Below are positions 56,104-64,000 of a DNA stretch of 64,000 nt, piece after piece. Numbering within the stretch: position 1 is the first letter of the stretch; every line of letters begins with the position of its first letter. This DNA is from Mesorhizobium huakuii (lineage in GTDB: Bacteria; Pseudomonadota; Alphaproteobacteria; Rhizobiales; Rhizobiaceae). The translations under genes were made by a program, and so were the position numbers. The notes under the pieces are model-generated. The model ran no database searches and was not told the DNA's origin. It saw only the letters and a program-made list of their open reading frames with translations. The stretch lies in NCBI RefSeq assembly GCF_014189455.1, contig NZ_CP050296.1, positions 868,001 through 932,000 on the forward strand, written 5' to 3'.

Positions 56104-56981
56104 CTATTTCAGGGGCAGAAAAAGCTCAACGACCACTTCGTGGATCGGCCCGTCCGGGAGGCGGGATAGCTGTCGTTGGCAATAGACCGGAAAGTCACGC
56201 ACTTCCTCGCCGCTGGCCGGAAGCCATTCACGATAAAGGTAAAGGGCGGCGGGCTCGAGATTGTTGGTGTTGCCGGGGTAGCGCAGCACCGCGCAGCGTC
56301 CGCCGGGGATCACGCCAGCCTTCATCTGCCCGTCATTCGGATCGATCGGCTGATCGGTCCCGACACAAATATCCATGCTGTAATCGGCCGCGACCGCGGC
56401 TCCCTTTCGGAACGGAAGATGTTGAAGGTCGGGCTTGTCTCGGGCGACAGGCCGGCGGCCTTGCGCCAGGCGATGAACCGCTGGATGGTGTCCTGGAGCG
56501 TTGCCCGGTCACCCCGATGCTCCATGATCGCCACCGGTGTGGGCGGCACTTCGCGGATCGTCACGTCGTCGTGGTCAAAGATTATCTGCATGAGCGTGTT
56601 CCTTGCTTTGTCGAAAGGCCCGAAGGCCATGAGCCACGCTCCCCAGTCGGGAGACTTCCGAAACGACGAAGGCGATTGTCCGAACCGTTGCCGAAAGGCG
56701 CGGGCGAAGGCATCCGGTGCGTCGTAACCGGCATCCATCGCTATGTCGGTGACGCTTTCGCTCCCGGCAAGCCTGTACGAAGCGCGCTTCAAGCGGGCGA
56801 GCTGGACATAGCGATGCACGGACACCCCGAAGGTTGACGTGAACTGCCGGTGGAAATGGTATTTCGAGAACGCCGCGACGCCGCTCAACGCTTCCAGATC
56901 CAGATCGCCATCCAGGTGCTGGTCTATGTAGTCCAGCACCCGCTGCATCCTGGCATGGTAGTTTTCAAGCGCCGCCTTCAA
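56104..56981 (-). pseudogene. AraC-family regulator with GyrI-like domain, frameshifted
   Basis: If one base is restored near 56392 the protein is 292 residues: an AraC double helix-turn-helix at the N-terminus (LEALSGVAAFSKYHFHRQFTSTFG and SVTDIAMDAGYDAPDAFARAFRQRFG), then a GyrI-like effector domain (VAIMEHRGD, MDICVGTDQPID, GGRCAVLRYPG, DFPVYCQRQL). The frame breaks after EREPRSR; the other frame continues with ADYSMDICVG. The likely start is a TTG at 56981 with GGAG 8 bases ahead. It would bind amphipathic drug-like molecules. Confidence 0.72.
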
Positions 56982-57391
56982 CGTCTCTTCTCCGTGGCAA
57001 CACCAGATAGGCGCTCCCGCACATGTCACGCTCGACCGATCTTGCGGTTTGACACGGGATCGACCGGTGCCGCCAGCGCACTCTTACAGGCGCGGCGGAT
57101 GCGTCCGCGCCGCATGTCAATCATCGGCGCGTGCTGAATGGCATCTTCTGGCTGATTCGATCCGGCACGCCGAGGCCGGCCGCAAGGCTGCAGGCGGCAT
57201 CGTGACCGAGATGGGGCATTCCCCGGGGCATGCGATGATCGACCAGCGCACTGTGGACCGGGCGCCGGTTCGCCGCGGTATCGGTTGACGGAGAGGCAGG
57301 ATGGATGCAGGCCGTCGGTCGTCAACGATCACGCCACCGGCTGCTTCCGCCGATCGGAGGTTGCGCCCTGATCGGGGCGCCGCCAACCACC
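56982..57391. other. Intergenic, no gene seen
   Basis: About 410 bases between the AraC-type gene and the 52-codon small gene. Open frames here are GC-skew artefacts without ribosome sites or family motifs. No strong inverted repeat or tRNA was found. Confidence 0.5.
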
Positions 57392-57550
57392 CTACATCGG
57401 GCGTTTGGGCTCGCTCTTTGGCGACGTTGCCGTGTCTGAATCGGATTTCTTGTGCTTGTCGGCGGCAATCCTGCGGATGCGGTCGAAGCGGCTTTCCTCG
57501 GTGGTTTCGGTCGTTACGACCGTCTGTGGCTTCTGCACGAACGTGATCAT
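57392..57550 (-). CDS. Small charged protein (52 aa), hypothetical
   Basis: ATG at 57550 has AGGAG eight bases ahead, an excellent ribosome site. The product is polar, with Thr-rich (TVVTTETTEES) and then basic (RFDRIRRIAADKHKK) segments and a Ser/Lys/Pro tail; no membrane segment. It resembles small, probably nucleic-acid- or membrane-associated rhizobial proteins, but no family is recognised. It is about 150 bases downstream of groEL on the same strand. Confidence 0.55.
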   Translation of the reverse strand: MITFVQKPQTVVTTETTEESRFDRIRRIAADKHKKSDSDTATSPKSEPKRPM

Positions 57551-57697
57551 GGATCCGTCTCCTGGGCTAGAGGCCTGCGCGCCGGGAGAGAATCCCCCGG
57601 CGATAATAACTAACTTCAGTGAGCAGCCGGCGTGGCTGATTCAGATCAGGCCTGGAGGGCGGCTTCGATGAAGCCACCCCGCAGACCGGCTGAATCG

Positions 57698-59371
<1,674 letters not shown>

Positions 59372-59420
59372 TCAATCTCTGAGCGTCCTTGCGCGTCCCG
59401 AAGGACACGCGGCGCGCTGA

Positions 59421-59756
59421 TCAGGCAGCCTTCTTGGCGGCGACAGTCTTCTCGGTGGCTGCCTCGCTCTTGTCGATGACACCCATAATGTCGGCTTCCT
59501 TCATGATCAGCAGGTCCTCGCCGTCGATCTTGACCTCGGTGCCCGACCATTTGCCGAACAGGATCAGGTCGCCGGCCTTGACGTCAAGCGGCACAAGCGC
59601 GCCGTTTTCGTCGCGTGCGCCGGGACCGACGGCGATGACTTCGCCTTGCTGCGGCTTTTCCTTGGCATTGTCGGGAATGATGATGCCGCCCTTGGATTTG
59701 ATATCGCCTTCGGCGCGCCGGATGACGACGCGGTCGTGGAGTGGCCGAAACTTCAT
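59421..59756 (-). CDS. groES: Co-chaperonin GroES
   Basis: A 111-residue 10-kDa cap protein. [13 protein letters not shown] starts the fold, the mobile loop is [17 protein letters not shown], and [20 protein letters not shown] ends it. A Lys/Ala-rich extension ([11 protein letters not shown]) of about 12 residues is longer than in E. coli GroES. First gene of the heat-shock operon, downstream of the CIRCE element. Confidence 0.97.
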   Translation of the reverse strand: MKFRPLHDRVVIRRAEGDIKSKGGIIIPDNAKEKPQQGEVIAVGPGARDENGALVPLDVKAGDLILFGKWSGTEVKIDGEDLLIMKEADIMGVIDKSEAATEKTVAAKKAA

Positions 59757-59808
59757 GAAAACTTCTTTCTGGGGCCAGCTTAGGCGGCCGCTTCCCCATA
59801 TAGGCGCT

Positions 59809-59835
59809 TTGGCACTCGATAGATAGGAGTGCCAA
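59809..59835. promoter_or_regulatory. CIRCE element (HrcA operator)
   Basis: TTGGCACTC, nine bases, GAGTGCCAA: perfect 9-base arms with the standard 9-base spacing, one position off the TTAGCACTC consensus on each side. It lies 53 bases upstream of the groES start. HrcA binding represses the operon until heat shock. CCTATAT at 59798-59804 (minus strand) may be the -10. Confidence 0.95.
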
Positions 59836-60002
59836 AAATTATTCGCGGACCCGATGAAATATTGAAAAGTATTATTTCGACCGGCGATTTCGTGATATCG
59901 CGAATGGCATAAATAATTCAAAAAATTGAATTTTGCCGATCAAGCGCCTATTTATCGGACAAGTTCACTTTCACGATTTCAAACGCAAGGGAGATTTGTT
60001 CG

Positions 60003-60257
60003 ATGGCCGACGGCAATCAGACGATCATGGAAAAAGCTGAAGCCCGCTTCGTCGACAAGCAGAAGAAGACGGCGGAGAAAAACAAGGCAACCGCCGAATA
60101 CATGTCCGAAGCGAAGGCCAGGGAGATCAAAACGGCGAAGCTCAGGATTTTGCGGCTGGCCAAGGAAGAGGCCGACCGTGTCGCCGAAGCCTTGAACCCG
60201 ACGCCGAAGAAGAAGCGGGCGACCAAGAAGGCCGCCACAACGGAGGTCAAGACATGA
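60003..60257 (+). CDS. Lysine-rich small protein (84 aa)
   Basis: A strongly charged, mostly helical protein (DKQKKTAEKNKATAEYMS, LRLAKEEADRVAEALN) with a basic tail KKKRATKKAATTE that recalls histone-like or nucleoid proteins. GGGAG precedes the ATG. Overlaps the DUF1488 gene by ATGA. A common small gene in rhizobia, without known function; an interaction with nucleic acid is inference. Confidence 0.75.
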   Translation: MADGNQTIMEKAEARFVDKQKKTAEKNKATAEYMSEAKAREIKTAKLRILRLAKEEADRVAEALNPTPKKKRATKKAATTEVKT

Positions 60258-60520
60258 GCCTGACATTCCCCAACCGCAGCCGCAGCTATGACGAAGCCGG
60301 CAAGCGCATCCGTTTCGTCGGCCATGACGGCATGTTCCAGATTTCCTTCTCGGTCGCCGCCGACGCGATGACCCGGATGCAGCCGGCAACCGCGGCCAAC
60401 GAGGCAGGTTACCTCGCGACATTCGACACCGAGAGCAGCGTCATCCGCGGCGTGGCGTCGAAGGCCTACGACCGCACCCGCAAGAGCATGTATGTGCTCA
60501 CGGCCGCCGACTTCGGCTGA
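60254..60520 (+). CDS. DUF1488 family protein
   Basis: An 88-residue protein with LTFPNRSRSYDEAGKRIRFVGHDG, the DUF1488 start, and a short C-terminal helix KAYDRTRKSMYVLTAADF. The function is unknown. Co-translated with the lysine-rich gene. A palindromic repeat follows nine bases after the stop. Confidence 0.85.
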   Translation: MSLTFPNRSRSYDEAGKRIRFVGHDGMFQISFSVAADAMTRMQPATAANEAGYLATFDTESSVIRGVASKAYDRTRKSMYVLTAADFG

Positions 60521-60528
60521 TCAGCCCA

Positions 60529-60576
60529 ATGCATGTCGCTCAAAAGTGACCCCGGTTTTGAGACAACGACATGCAT
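60529..60576. repeat. Intergenic palindromic repeat
   Basis: Outer arms ATGCATGTCG and CGACATGCAT (perfect), inner CTCAAAA and TTTTGAG with a small offset, centre GTGACCCCGG. It lies between convergent genes and probably acts as a bidirectional terminator. Similar elements ending in CGACATGCAT are, to my knowledge, dispersed in Mesorhizobium genomes. Confidence 0.75.
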
Positions 60577-60587
60577 AGAAACAAAGA

Positions 60588-60809
60588 TTAAACGTCGATG
60601 CCCTCGATCATCGTGCGTATCTTCGCGGCCTTTTCGAAATGATCGAGGCGGTGGGTTCTGATCCACCATTCCGCTGCTTCCATCAGCAGTTCGGGGTCGT
60701 CATTCCTGTTGGCGAAAAACGCGTAGAACGACACGCCGACGGCGGGCCCCTTCTCGGAGATCTTGCGGTCGCAGACCTCCAGTATCTTTTGCCTCAGGCT
60801 CGCTCTCAC
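60588..60809 (-). CDS. Small conserved rhizobial protein (73 aa)
   Basis: A soluble protein: KILEVCDRKISEKGPAVGVSFYAFF, then PELLMEAAEWWIRTHRL and FEKAAKIRTMIEG. GTG is the only good start; GGGGA precedes it. No assigned function. The tandem WW in a helix and strong charge suggest a protein-binding surface. Confidence 0.65.
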   Translation of the reverse strand: MRASLRQKILEVCDRKISEKGPAVGVSFYAFFANRNDDPELLMEAAEWWIRTHRLDHFEKAAKIRTMIEGIDV

Positions 60810-60872
60810 GGGAATCCCCTGGTTTTGGTTCGGCGGGTCTTGGCCCAGCCTTTGAGCCGGCAGCAGGAACGT

Positions 60873-61064
60873 TCAATCCTTGCGCTCCGCCCTCTCCCGG
60901 CGCTTGATGTCGCGGACATTCATCTGGTCGAGCATGGCGTTGGCGTCGCGCGGGGTCATGCCGACCATCACTCTTTGCCGGACTTCGACCGGCTGGCCGG
61001 TGAAGACATCGATGATGGCCCAGCTCTGGGGCAGATCCATGCGCAGCGCGTAGCGGTTTGCCAT
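60873..61064 (-). CDS. Small conserved rhizobial protein (63 aa)
   Basis: A soluble protein with LPQSWAIIDVFTGQPVEVRQRVMVGM, then a charged helix PRDANAMLDQMNVRDIKRRERAERK. It resembles small rhizobial hypothetical proteins of this length. It ends 63 bases upstream of the start of the 73-aa gene on the same strand; function unknown. Confidence 0.65.
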   Translation of the reverse strand: MANRYALRMDLPQSWAIIDVFTGQPVEVRQRVMVGMTPRDANAMLDQMNVRDIKRRERAERKD

Positions 61065-61068
61065 GGTC

Positions 61069-61275
61069 CTAGCCCTGCATCATGAAAAACACCGCACCCA
61101 GGACCACCATCGTCCAGGCGATCACCGACAGCTTCAGCGCCATGCCGCCATGCGCGGCCAGAAGCTCCCGCAAGCGCGGCACGATGCCTGCCGGCGAGGC
61201 AGGTGCGGCCAGAACAGCCACACGTGTCTTGACACCGAGTTTTCCAAAGACCGGCAGCAGTGGCGGTTCACGCAC
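61069..61275 (-). CDS. Possible small membrane protein
   Basis: From GTG 61275 the 68-residue product ends in a convincing membrane helix (LSVIAWTMVVLGAVFFMMQ); the first half is Pro/Ala-rich and less typical. The start is uncertain; an internal ATG would give only about 24 residues, essentially the helix alone. It stops four bases before the next gene. Real or not is undecided. Confidence 0.35.
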   Translation of the reverse strand: MREPPLLPVFGKLGVKTRVAVLAAPASPAGIVPRLRELLAAHGGMALKLSVIAWTMVVLGAVFFMMQG

Positions 61276-61508
61276 GAAATAACCTCGAATGTCGGGGAAA
61301 ATCGGAGCGAGCAAGCTCGCGCCCTTCCATAGCACTCTTTTCGCGGGCGCCTTGCATGCCAAATGCAAATAGGTGGTTTTAACCTCGGCTCTGCGCCGCC
61401 TGGGACGATGGCGCCGAGATGTCCCTGCCCAAGCCGCCAAAGATGCAAGTCCGCAGGTCGTCGCCTTCGCTCTCGAAGGTTCGACGCAGCTTCTCAGCTG
61501 AATGATTT

Positions 61509-61584
61509 TGGAGGCCTCGCCTCGGGATCGAACCGAGGCTTCAGAGATTTGCCGTCTCCAGCGTAGCCGCTCCGCCACGAGGCC
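61509..61584 (-). tRNA. tRNA-Cys(GCA)-like gene with atypical features
   Basis: A 76-base cloverleaf with encoded CCA: acceptor GGCCTCG/CGAGGCC, U73 discriminator (as in tRNA-Cys), D-arm GCG..CGC, anticodon stem GGAGA/TCTCT with loop CGGCAAA. The loop gives anticodon GCA only if G stands at position 33, where U is nearly universal. The T-arm has six paired bases (CCTCGG/CCGAGG) around TTCGATC, one more than normal. So it is either a diverged or dead tRNA-Cys copy or a tRNA with unusual structure. Confidence 0.6.
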
Positions 61585-61889
61585 ATTGCGGTCGACCTAA
61601 CGGGCAAATGGTTGCGGAAAAGTTAAGCCCGAAGGTTCTTCTGTCGGCACTTTGCGAAATGTCGCCTGGCGTCGTCGCGGCACCGCTGTTCGGCAGGCAC
61701 TGCGCCACCGAAACCCAAAAGGAACGCGCGGCGCCACGGGAGTTGAAACGCCGATCCGCGCGGGCACAGGTGACCGGCAAGCCGCGACCCAACGGGTGAT
61801 GCAAAACATCAACCCTCAGCCTTAACTCTTTGTTCTCAAGAACTTCAGGGCGGGAAGCCGCTCCGGCTTTCCTGAAAGCCTGCAGCCCC
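61585..61889. other. Intergenic, no gene seen
   Basis: About 305 bases between the tRNA-like gene and the GGDEF gene. A short palindrome GTTCTCAAGAAC is near 61833, and a small stem GGAAAGCCG/CGGCTTCC near 61851-61872 (minus strand) could end the GGDEF transcript. No open frame with a ribosome site. Confidence 0.5.
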
Positions 61890-62948
61890 TCACGCCGCGG
61901 CACTGCGGCCTTTCGCGCCGGCCTCGGCCTTGAAGATGCGGAACGTCTTGCGGCCCGCCGCCTTGGCGGCATAGAGCGCGGTGTCGGCCTGCGCGAACAG
62001 ATCGCAGGGCGCGCCCGACCCGGCAAAGGCAATGCCGACCGAGGCACCCAGCCGCAGCGACTGGCCGCGCACCACGACCGGCTTGCCCACCCTCTCGATG
62101 ATCTCGCGGGCCACGCCGGAAACGGCAGCCCGGTCGAGATGCGACCCAAGCAGCACCGCGAACTCGTCGCCGCCGACGCGCGCCACCAGATCCGCCGCGC
62201 CGCAGCCTTCGGCAAGCCGCTCGGCCGCCGCCTTCAGGCACTCGTCGCCGACGACATGGCCGAACGTGTCGTTGACCGCCTTGAAGCCGTCGAGGTCGAT
62301 CAGAAGCAGCGCGCCGAGCGGGCGGCTGGCATCCGCCTGCGCCAGCCGCGCCTGGAAGCGCGCGCGGTTGGCAAGCCCGGTCATGGCGTCGAATTCGGCG
62401 AGATAGCGCATCCGGTCCGACAGGATCTTCTCCTCGGTGATGTCCTGCTTCATGCCGAAGATGCGCACCGGCACATCAGCCTCGCACTCGACGGTCGCGG
62501 TGATGCGAATCCAGCGGCTGTGTCCGGCAAAGGTGGTGATCTCGGCGTCGAGCGTGAAGCCGCTGCGCTCGGCGATCGCGCGGCTGCGCAAACTGTCCAG
62601 CGCCTTGCGCGACTCTGCCGGATAGCACTTGATGATTTCGCTGCGGTCGAGCGTGGCGCCACGGGGCAAATCGAACAGATCGTAGACCACATCGGTCCAG
62701 TGCAATTGTTCGCTGGGCAGGCTGCATTCCCACACGCCGATCCGCGCGGCGGCCGAGGCGCGGTCGAAGATCTTGCGGCTATGCGCCAGCGAAACCTCCT
62801 GCCTGGCGATGAGGGCGGCCTGGGCCGCGAGTTCCGCCTTGAGGCGAGCGATGGCGGTAGCATCGGGGTGCCGTTTGTCGGCGCTGTCGTGCCCTGCCCG
62901 TTTGCCGGGCCGTGCCGGGCCTTTCGGGGCGTATGAGGTATCGGGCAT
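61890..62948 (-). CDS. PAS-GGDEF diguanylate cyclase
   Basis: A 352-residue soluble protein. A short coiled segment (ARLKAELAAQAALIARQE) is followed by a PAS domain (about 65-180; RIGVWECSLPSEQLHWTDVVYDLF, ITATVECEADVPVRIFGMKQDITEEK) and a GGDEF domain with intact GGDEF at residue 259. No inhibitory I-site RxxD was seen five residues upstream. AGGAG precedes ATG 62948; longer frames lack a ribosome site. It makes cyclic di-GMP; the signal is unknown. Confidence 0.92.
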   Translation of the reverse strand: MPDTSYAPKGPARPGKRAGHDSADKRHPDATAIARLKAELAAQAALIARQEVSLAHSRKIFDRASAAARIGVWECSLPSEQLHWTDVVYDLFDLPRGATLDRSEIIKCYPAESRKALDSLRSRAIAERSGFTLDAEITTFAGHSRWIRITATVECEADVPVRIFGMKQDITEEKILSDRMRYLAEFDAMTGLANRARFQARLAQADASRPLGALLLIDLDGFKAVNDTFGHVVGDECLKAAAERLAEGCGAADLVARVGGDEFAVLLGSHLDRAAVSGVAREIIERVGKPVVVRGQSLRLGASVGIAFAGSGAPCDLFAQADTALYAAKAAGRKTFRIFKAEAGAKGRSAAA

Positions 62949-63613
62949 GGTGGGACTCCTGGCGGGCGACCACCATGGCGCAACAGCCCTTAAGACTTCG
63001 CTGACAATCCCTGGGTTCCTCGCCCCACGGGAGTGGCTACGGAATGCACGCATCTTCTGTGATTGGCGTGACTGATCGGCCCGAGGCTTGATTGCCACGT
63101 GGTTCCCCCAATCCGTCGCTGCTTCGCAGCGCCACCTTCCCCTCCGGAGGGAAAGGAAGGGAGCCTTGCTGGACGAGCGTTGACGGCAAAAAGCCTGGCG
63201 CCTTTCCTCTACCCCGTCGATCGGGGGGTCCGAAGGACGGGCGAGACCCGTGGCTCGCCCCGGCAGGTGGCTCGGCGAAGCCGAGACGGAGTGGGGGTCG
63301 ACCAGCGCAGCATAAGACAATGCATGCGCCAAGCTTCTATGCACGCTATCGCCAAAGACCAGCTGCCTGGAAATGTGTGCATGCCGAAGCCAGTCCCGTG
63401 GGGGCGAGGCCCCCGGGCCTTGCCAGCCTCAGCCCTTTCTCTTCCCACAGACAGACCTTCGCCACTTTTCCCCTTGAACGCTCCCCCAATCTGGCCTAGC
63501 CTTGACTTGAGAAAAGGTTTTTCCAAACATCTCCGATCGGGCTCGGCCATTGGCCGGGCCTTCTTCGGGCCTGTAAGAGAAAACCTTTTCCCAACTAAGG
63601 ATTCCCTTGCGCG
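62949..63613. other. Long intergenic region with repeat-like sequence
   Basis: About 665 bases. 63115-63180 contains CGCTGCTTCGCAGCG and TTCCCCTCCGGAGGGAAAGG palindromes of the kind dispersed in rhizobial genomes, and 63210-63310 continues in similar GC-rich repeat-like sequence. The overlapping open frames in several registers have no ribosome sites or motifs and are not accepted as genes. The last 100 bases hold the promoter and inverted repeat of the LacI gene. Confidence 0.5.
63502..63590 (+). promoter_or_regulatory. Putative promoter region and inverted repeat ahead of the LacI gene
   Basis: A TTGACT -35-like box is at 63502-63507. Perfect 11-base arms GAAAAGGTTTT (63511-63521) and AAAACCTTTTC (63580-63590) face each other over 58 bases. 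Spaced half-sites of this kind fit autoregulation by a looping LacI-type repressor. Confidence 0.45.
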
Positions 63614-64000
63614 ATGGCAGCGGACGATCAGCCTGTTCCGGTCTTTCCCAAGCCCGTCACCTTGCGTGACGTGGCGGCGCGGGCCGGCGTCAGCGTTGCC
63701 ACCGCCTCGAAGGCGCTCAACGACCAGGGGCGCATGACCGCCGAGACCCGCGAGCGCATCCGCGAGACGGCGCGTAGCCTGGGCTTCCGGCCCAACAGCC
63801 TGGCGCAGAGCCTGCTCAGGCGCCGCTCCTTCACCGTCGGCCTGCTCACCAACGATACGTATGGCCGCTTCTCGCTGCCGCTGATGTCTGGCATTTCGGA
63901 CGCGCTGGTCGACAATGGCGTCTCGGTGTTCCTGTGCAATGTCGAGGAGGATCCGCGGCTGGGCCAGCTGCATGTCGAGGCCATGCTCGACAAGCGCGTC
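63614..64000 (+). CDS. LacI-family transcriptional regulator, N-terminal part
   Basis: The first 129 residues are inside the window. VTLRDVAARAGVSVATASKALND is a typical LacI helix-turn-helix, the hinge helix follows (GFRPNSLAQSLL), then the start of the periplasmic-binding-like domain (TVGLLTNDTYGRFSLPLMSGI). It continues past the window edge. Likely a sugar-responsive repressor; its target must lie to the right. Confidence 0.9.
   Translation, partial: MAADDQPVPVFPKPVTLRDVAARAGVSVATASKALNDQGRMTAETRERIRETARSLGFRPNSLAQSLLRRRSFTVGLLTNDTYGRFSLPLMSGISDALVDNGVSVFLCNVEEDPRLGQLHVEAMLDKRV

Noticed and set aside
61509..61584. tRNA-Sec (selC) as an explanation of the extra T-arm base pair
   Set aside because: The anticodon would be UCA and a long variable arm is expected; here the variable loop is four bases and the anticodon position reads GCA.
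63092..63499. Overlapping open frames of 135-254 codons in the region before the LacI gene
   Set aside because: Three registers on two strands are open at once over repeat-like GC-rich DNA, with no ribosome sites or motifs.

Overview
The window is GC-rich (roughly 65% by eye) and densely coded, and it looks like chromosomal DNA of a Rhizobiales alphaproteobacterium, most likely Mesorhizobium or a close relative. The case rests on an arsenic operon built on an aquaporin (arsR-aqpS-arsC), groESL behind a CIRCE element, small rhizobial-type proteins (DUF1488, lysine-rich 84-aa protein), several palindromic intergenic elements of rhizobial style, and many short LysR/AraC/ArsR-plus-enzyme modules. 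No rRNA, IS transposase, phage module or CRISPR array was seen.

Layout. 1-3500: arsenic-resistance genes on the minus strand: ArsR, aquaporin, arsenate reductase, a second ArsR with its own operator, a flavoprotein (frameshifted) and an MFS exporter cut by the window edge. 3.5-5.5 kb: a membrane PAS/PAS/GGDEF protein. 5.7-9.4 kb: SDR, two LysR regulators and an aldo/keto reductase. 9.5-11.2 kb: ArsR-SRPBCC-hydrolase operon behind a long operator palindrome. 11.3-16.9 kb: pseudouridine synthase, small proteins, SDR, ECF sigma factor with a SnoaL domain, VOC protein, phosphatase. 17-21.3 kb: RND efflux pair. 21.5-25.5 kb: secreted phosphatase-like enzyme, UspA, acetyltransferase, TSUP permease. 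25.5-29.5 kb: regulator/SDR modules, one of them bracketed by two copies of a LysR gene remnant. 29.6-34.4 kb: Lrp, a saccharopine-dehydrogenase-like enzyme and a complete polar amino-acid ABC transporter. 34.5-38.8 kb: two TPR proteins (both frameshifted) and a DUF6314 protein carrying a ParD-like tail. 39-43.5 kb: old yellow enzyme with ArsR, a PIN/HTH pair and a RES/Xre toxin-antitoxin pair. 43.6-46.3 kb: aldehyde dehydrogenase, ACT protein, and a GNAT acetyltransferase behind a candidate Arg-rich leader peptide and terminator. 46.6-51.3 kb: SDR-AKR-MFS-cupin run diverging from a LysR gene. 51.4-57 kb: SnoaL protein, ParDE, YeiH-type permease, hydrolase, methionine-sulfoxide reductase, AraC regulator. 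57.4-64 kb: groESL, small rhizobial genes, an atypical tRNA-Cys-like gene, a GGDEF protein and the start of a LacI regulator.

How it works together. Most of the window is self-contained regulator-plus-enzyme or regulator-plus-transporter units. The clear multigene pathways are arsenic detoxification, multidrug efflux, amino-acid uptake coupled to a dehydrogenase, and the heat-shock chaperonin. At least six conserved genes carry single-base frame errors, mostly in short homopolymers. That makes sequencing or assembly error a serious possibility and should be resolved before calling them pseudogenes. The most interesting candidate new element is the leaderless, arginine-rich micro-ORF followed by a strong terminator directly upstream of the GNAT gene at about 46.1-46.3 kb.
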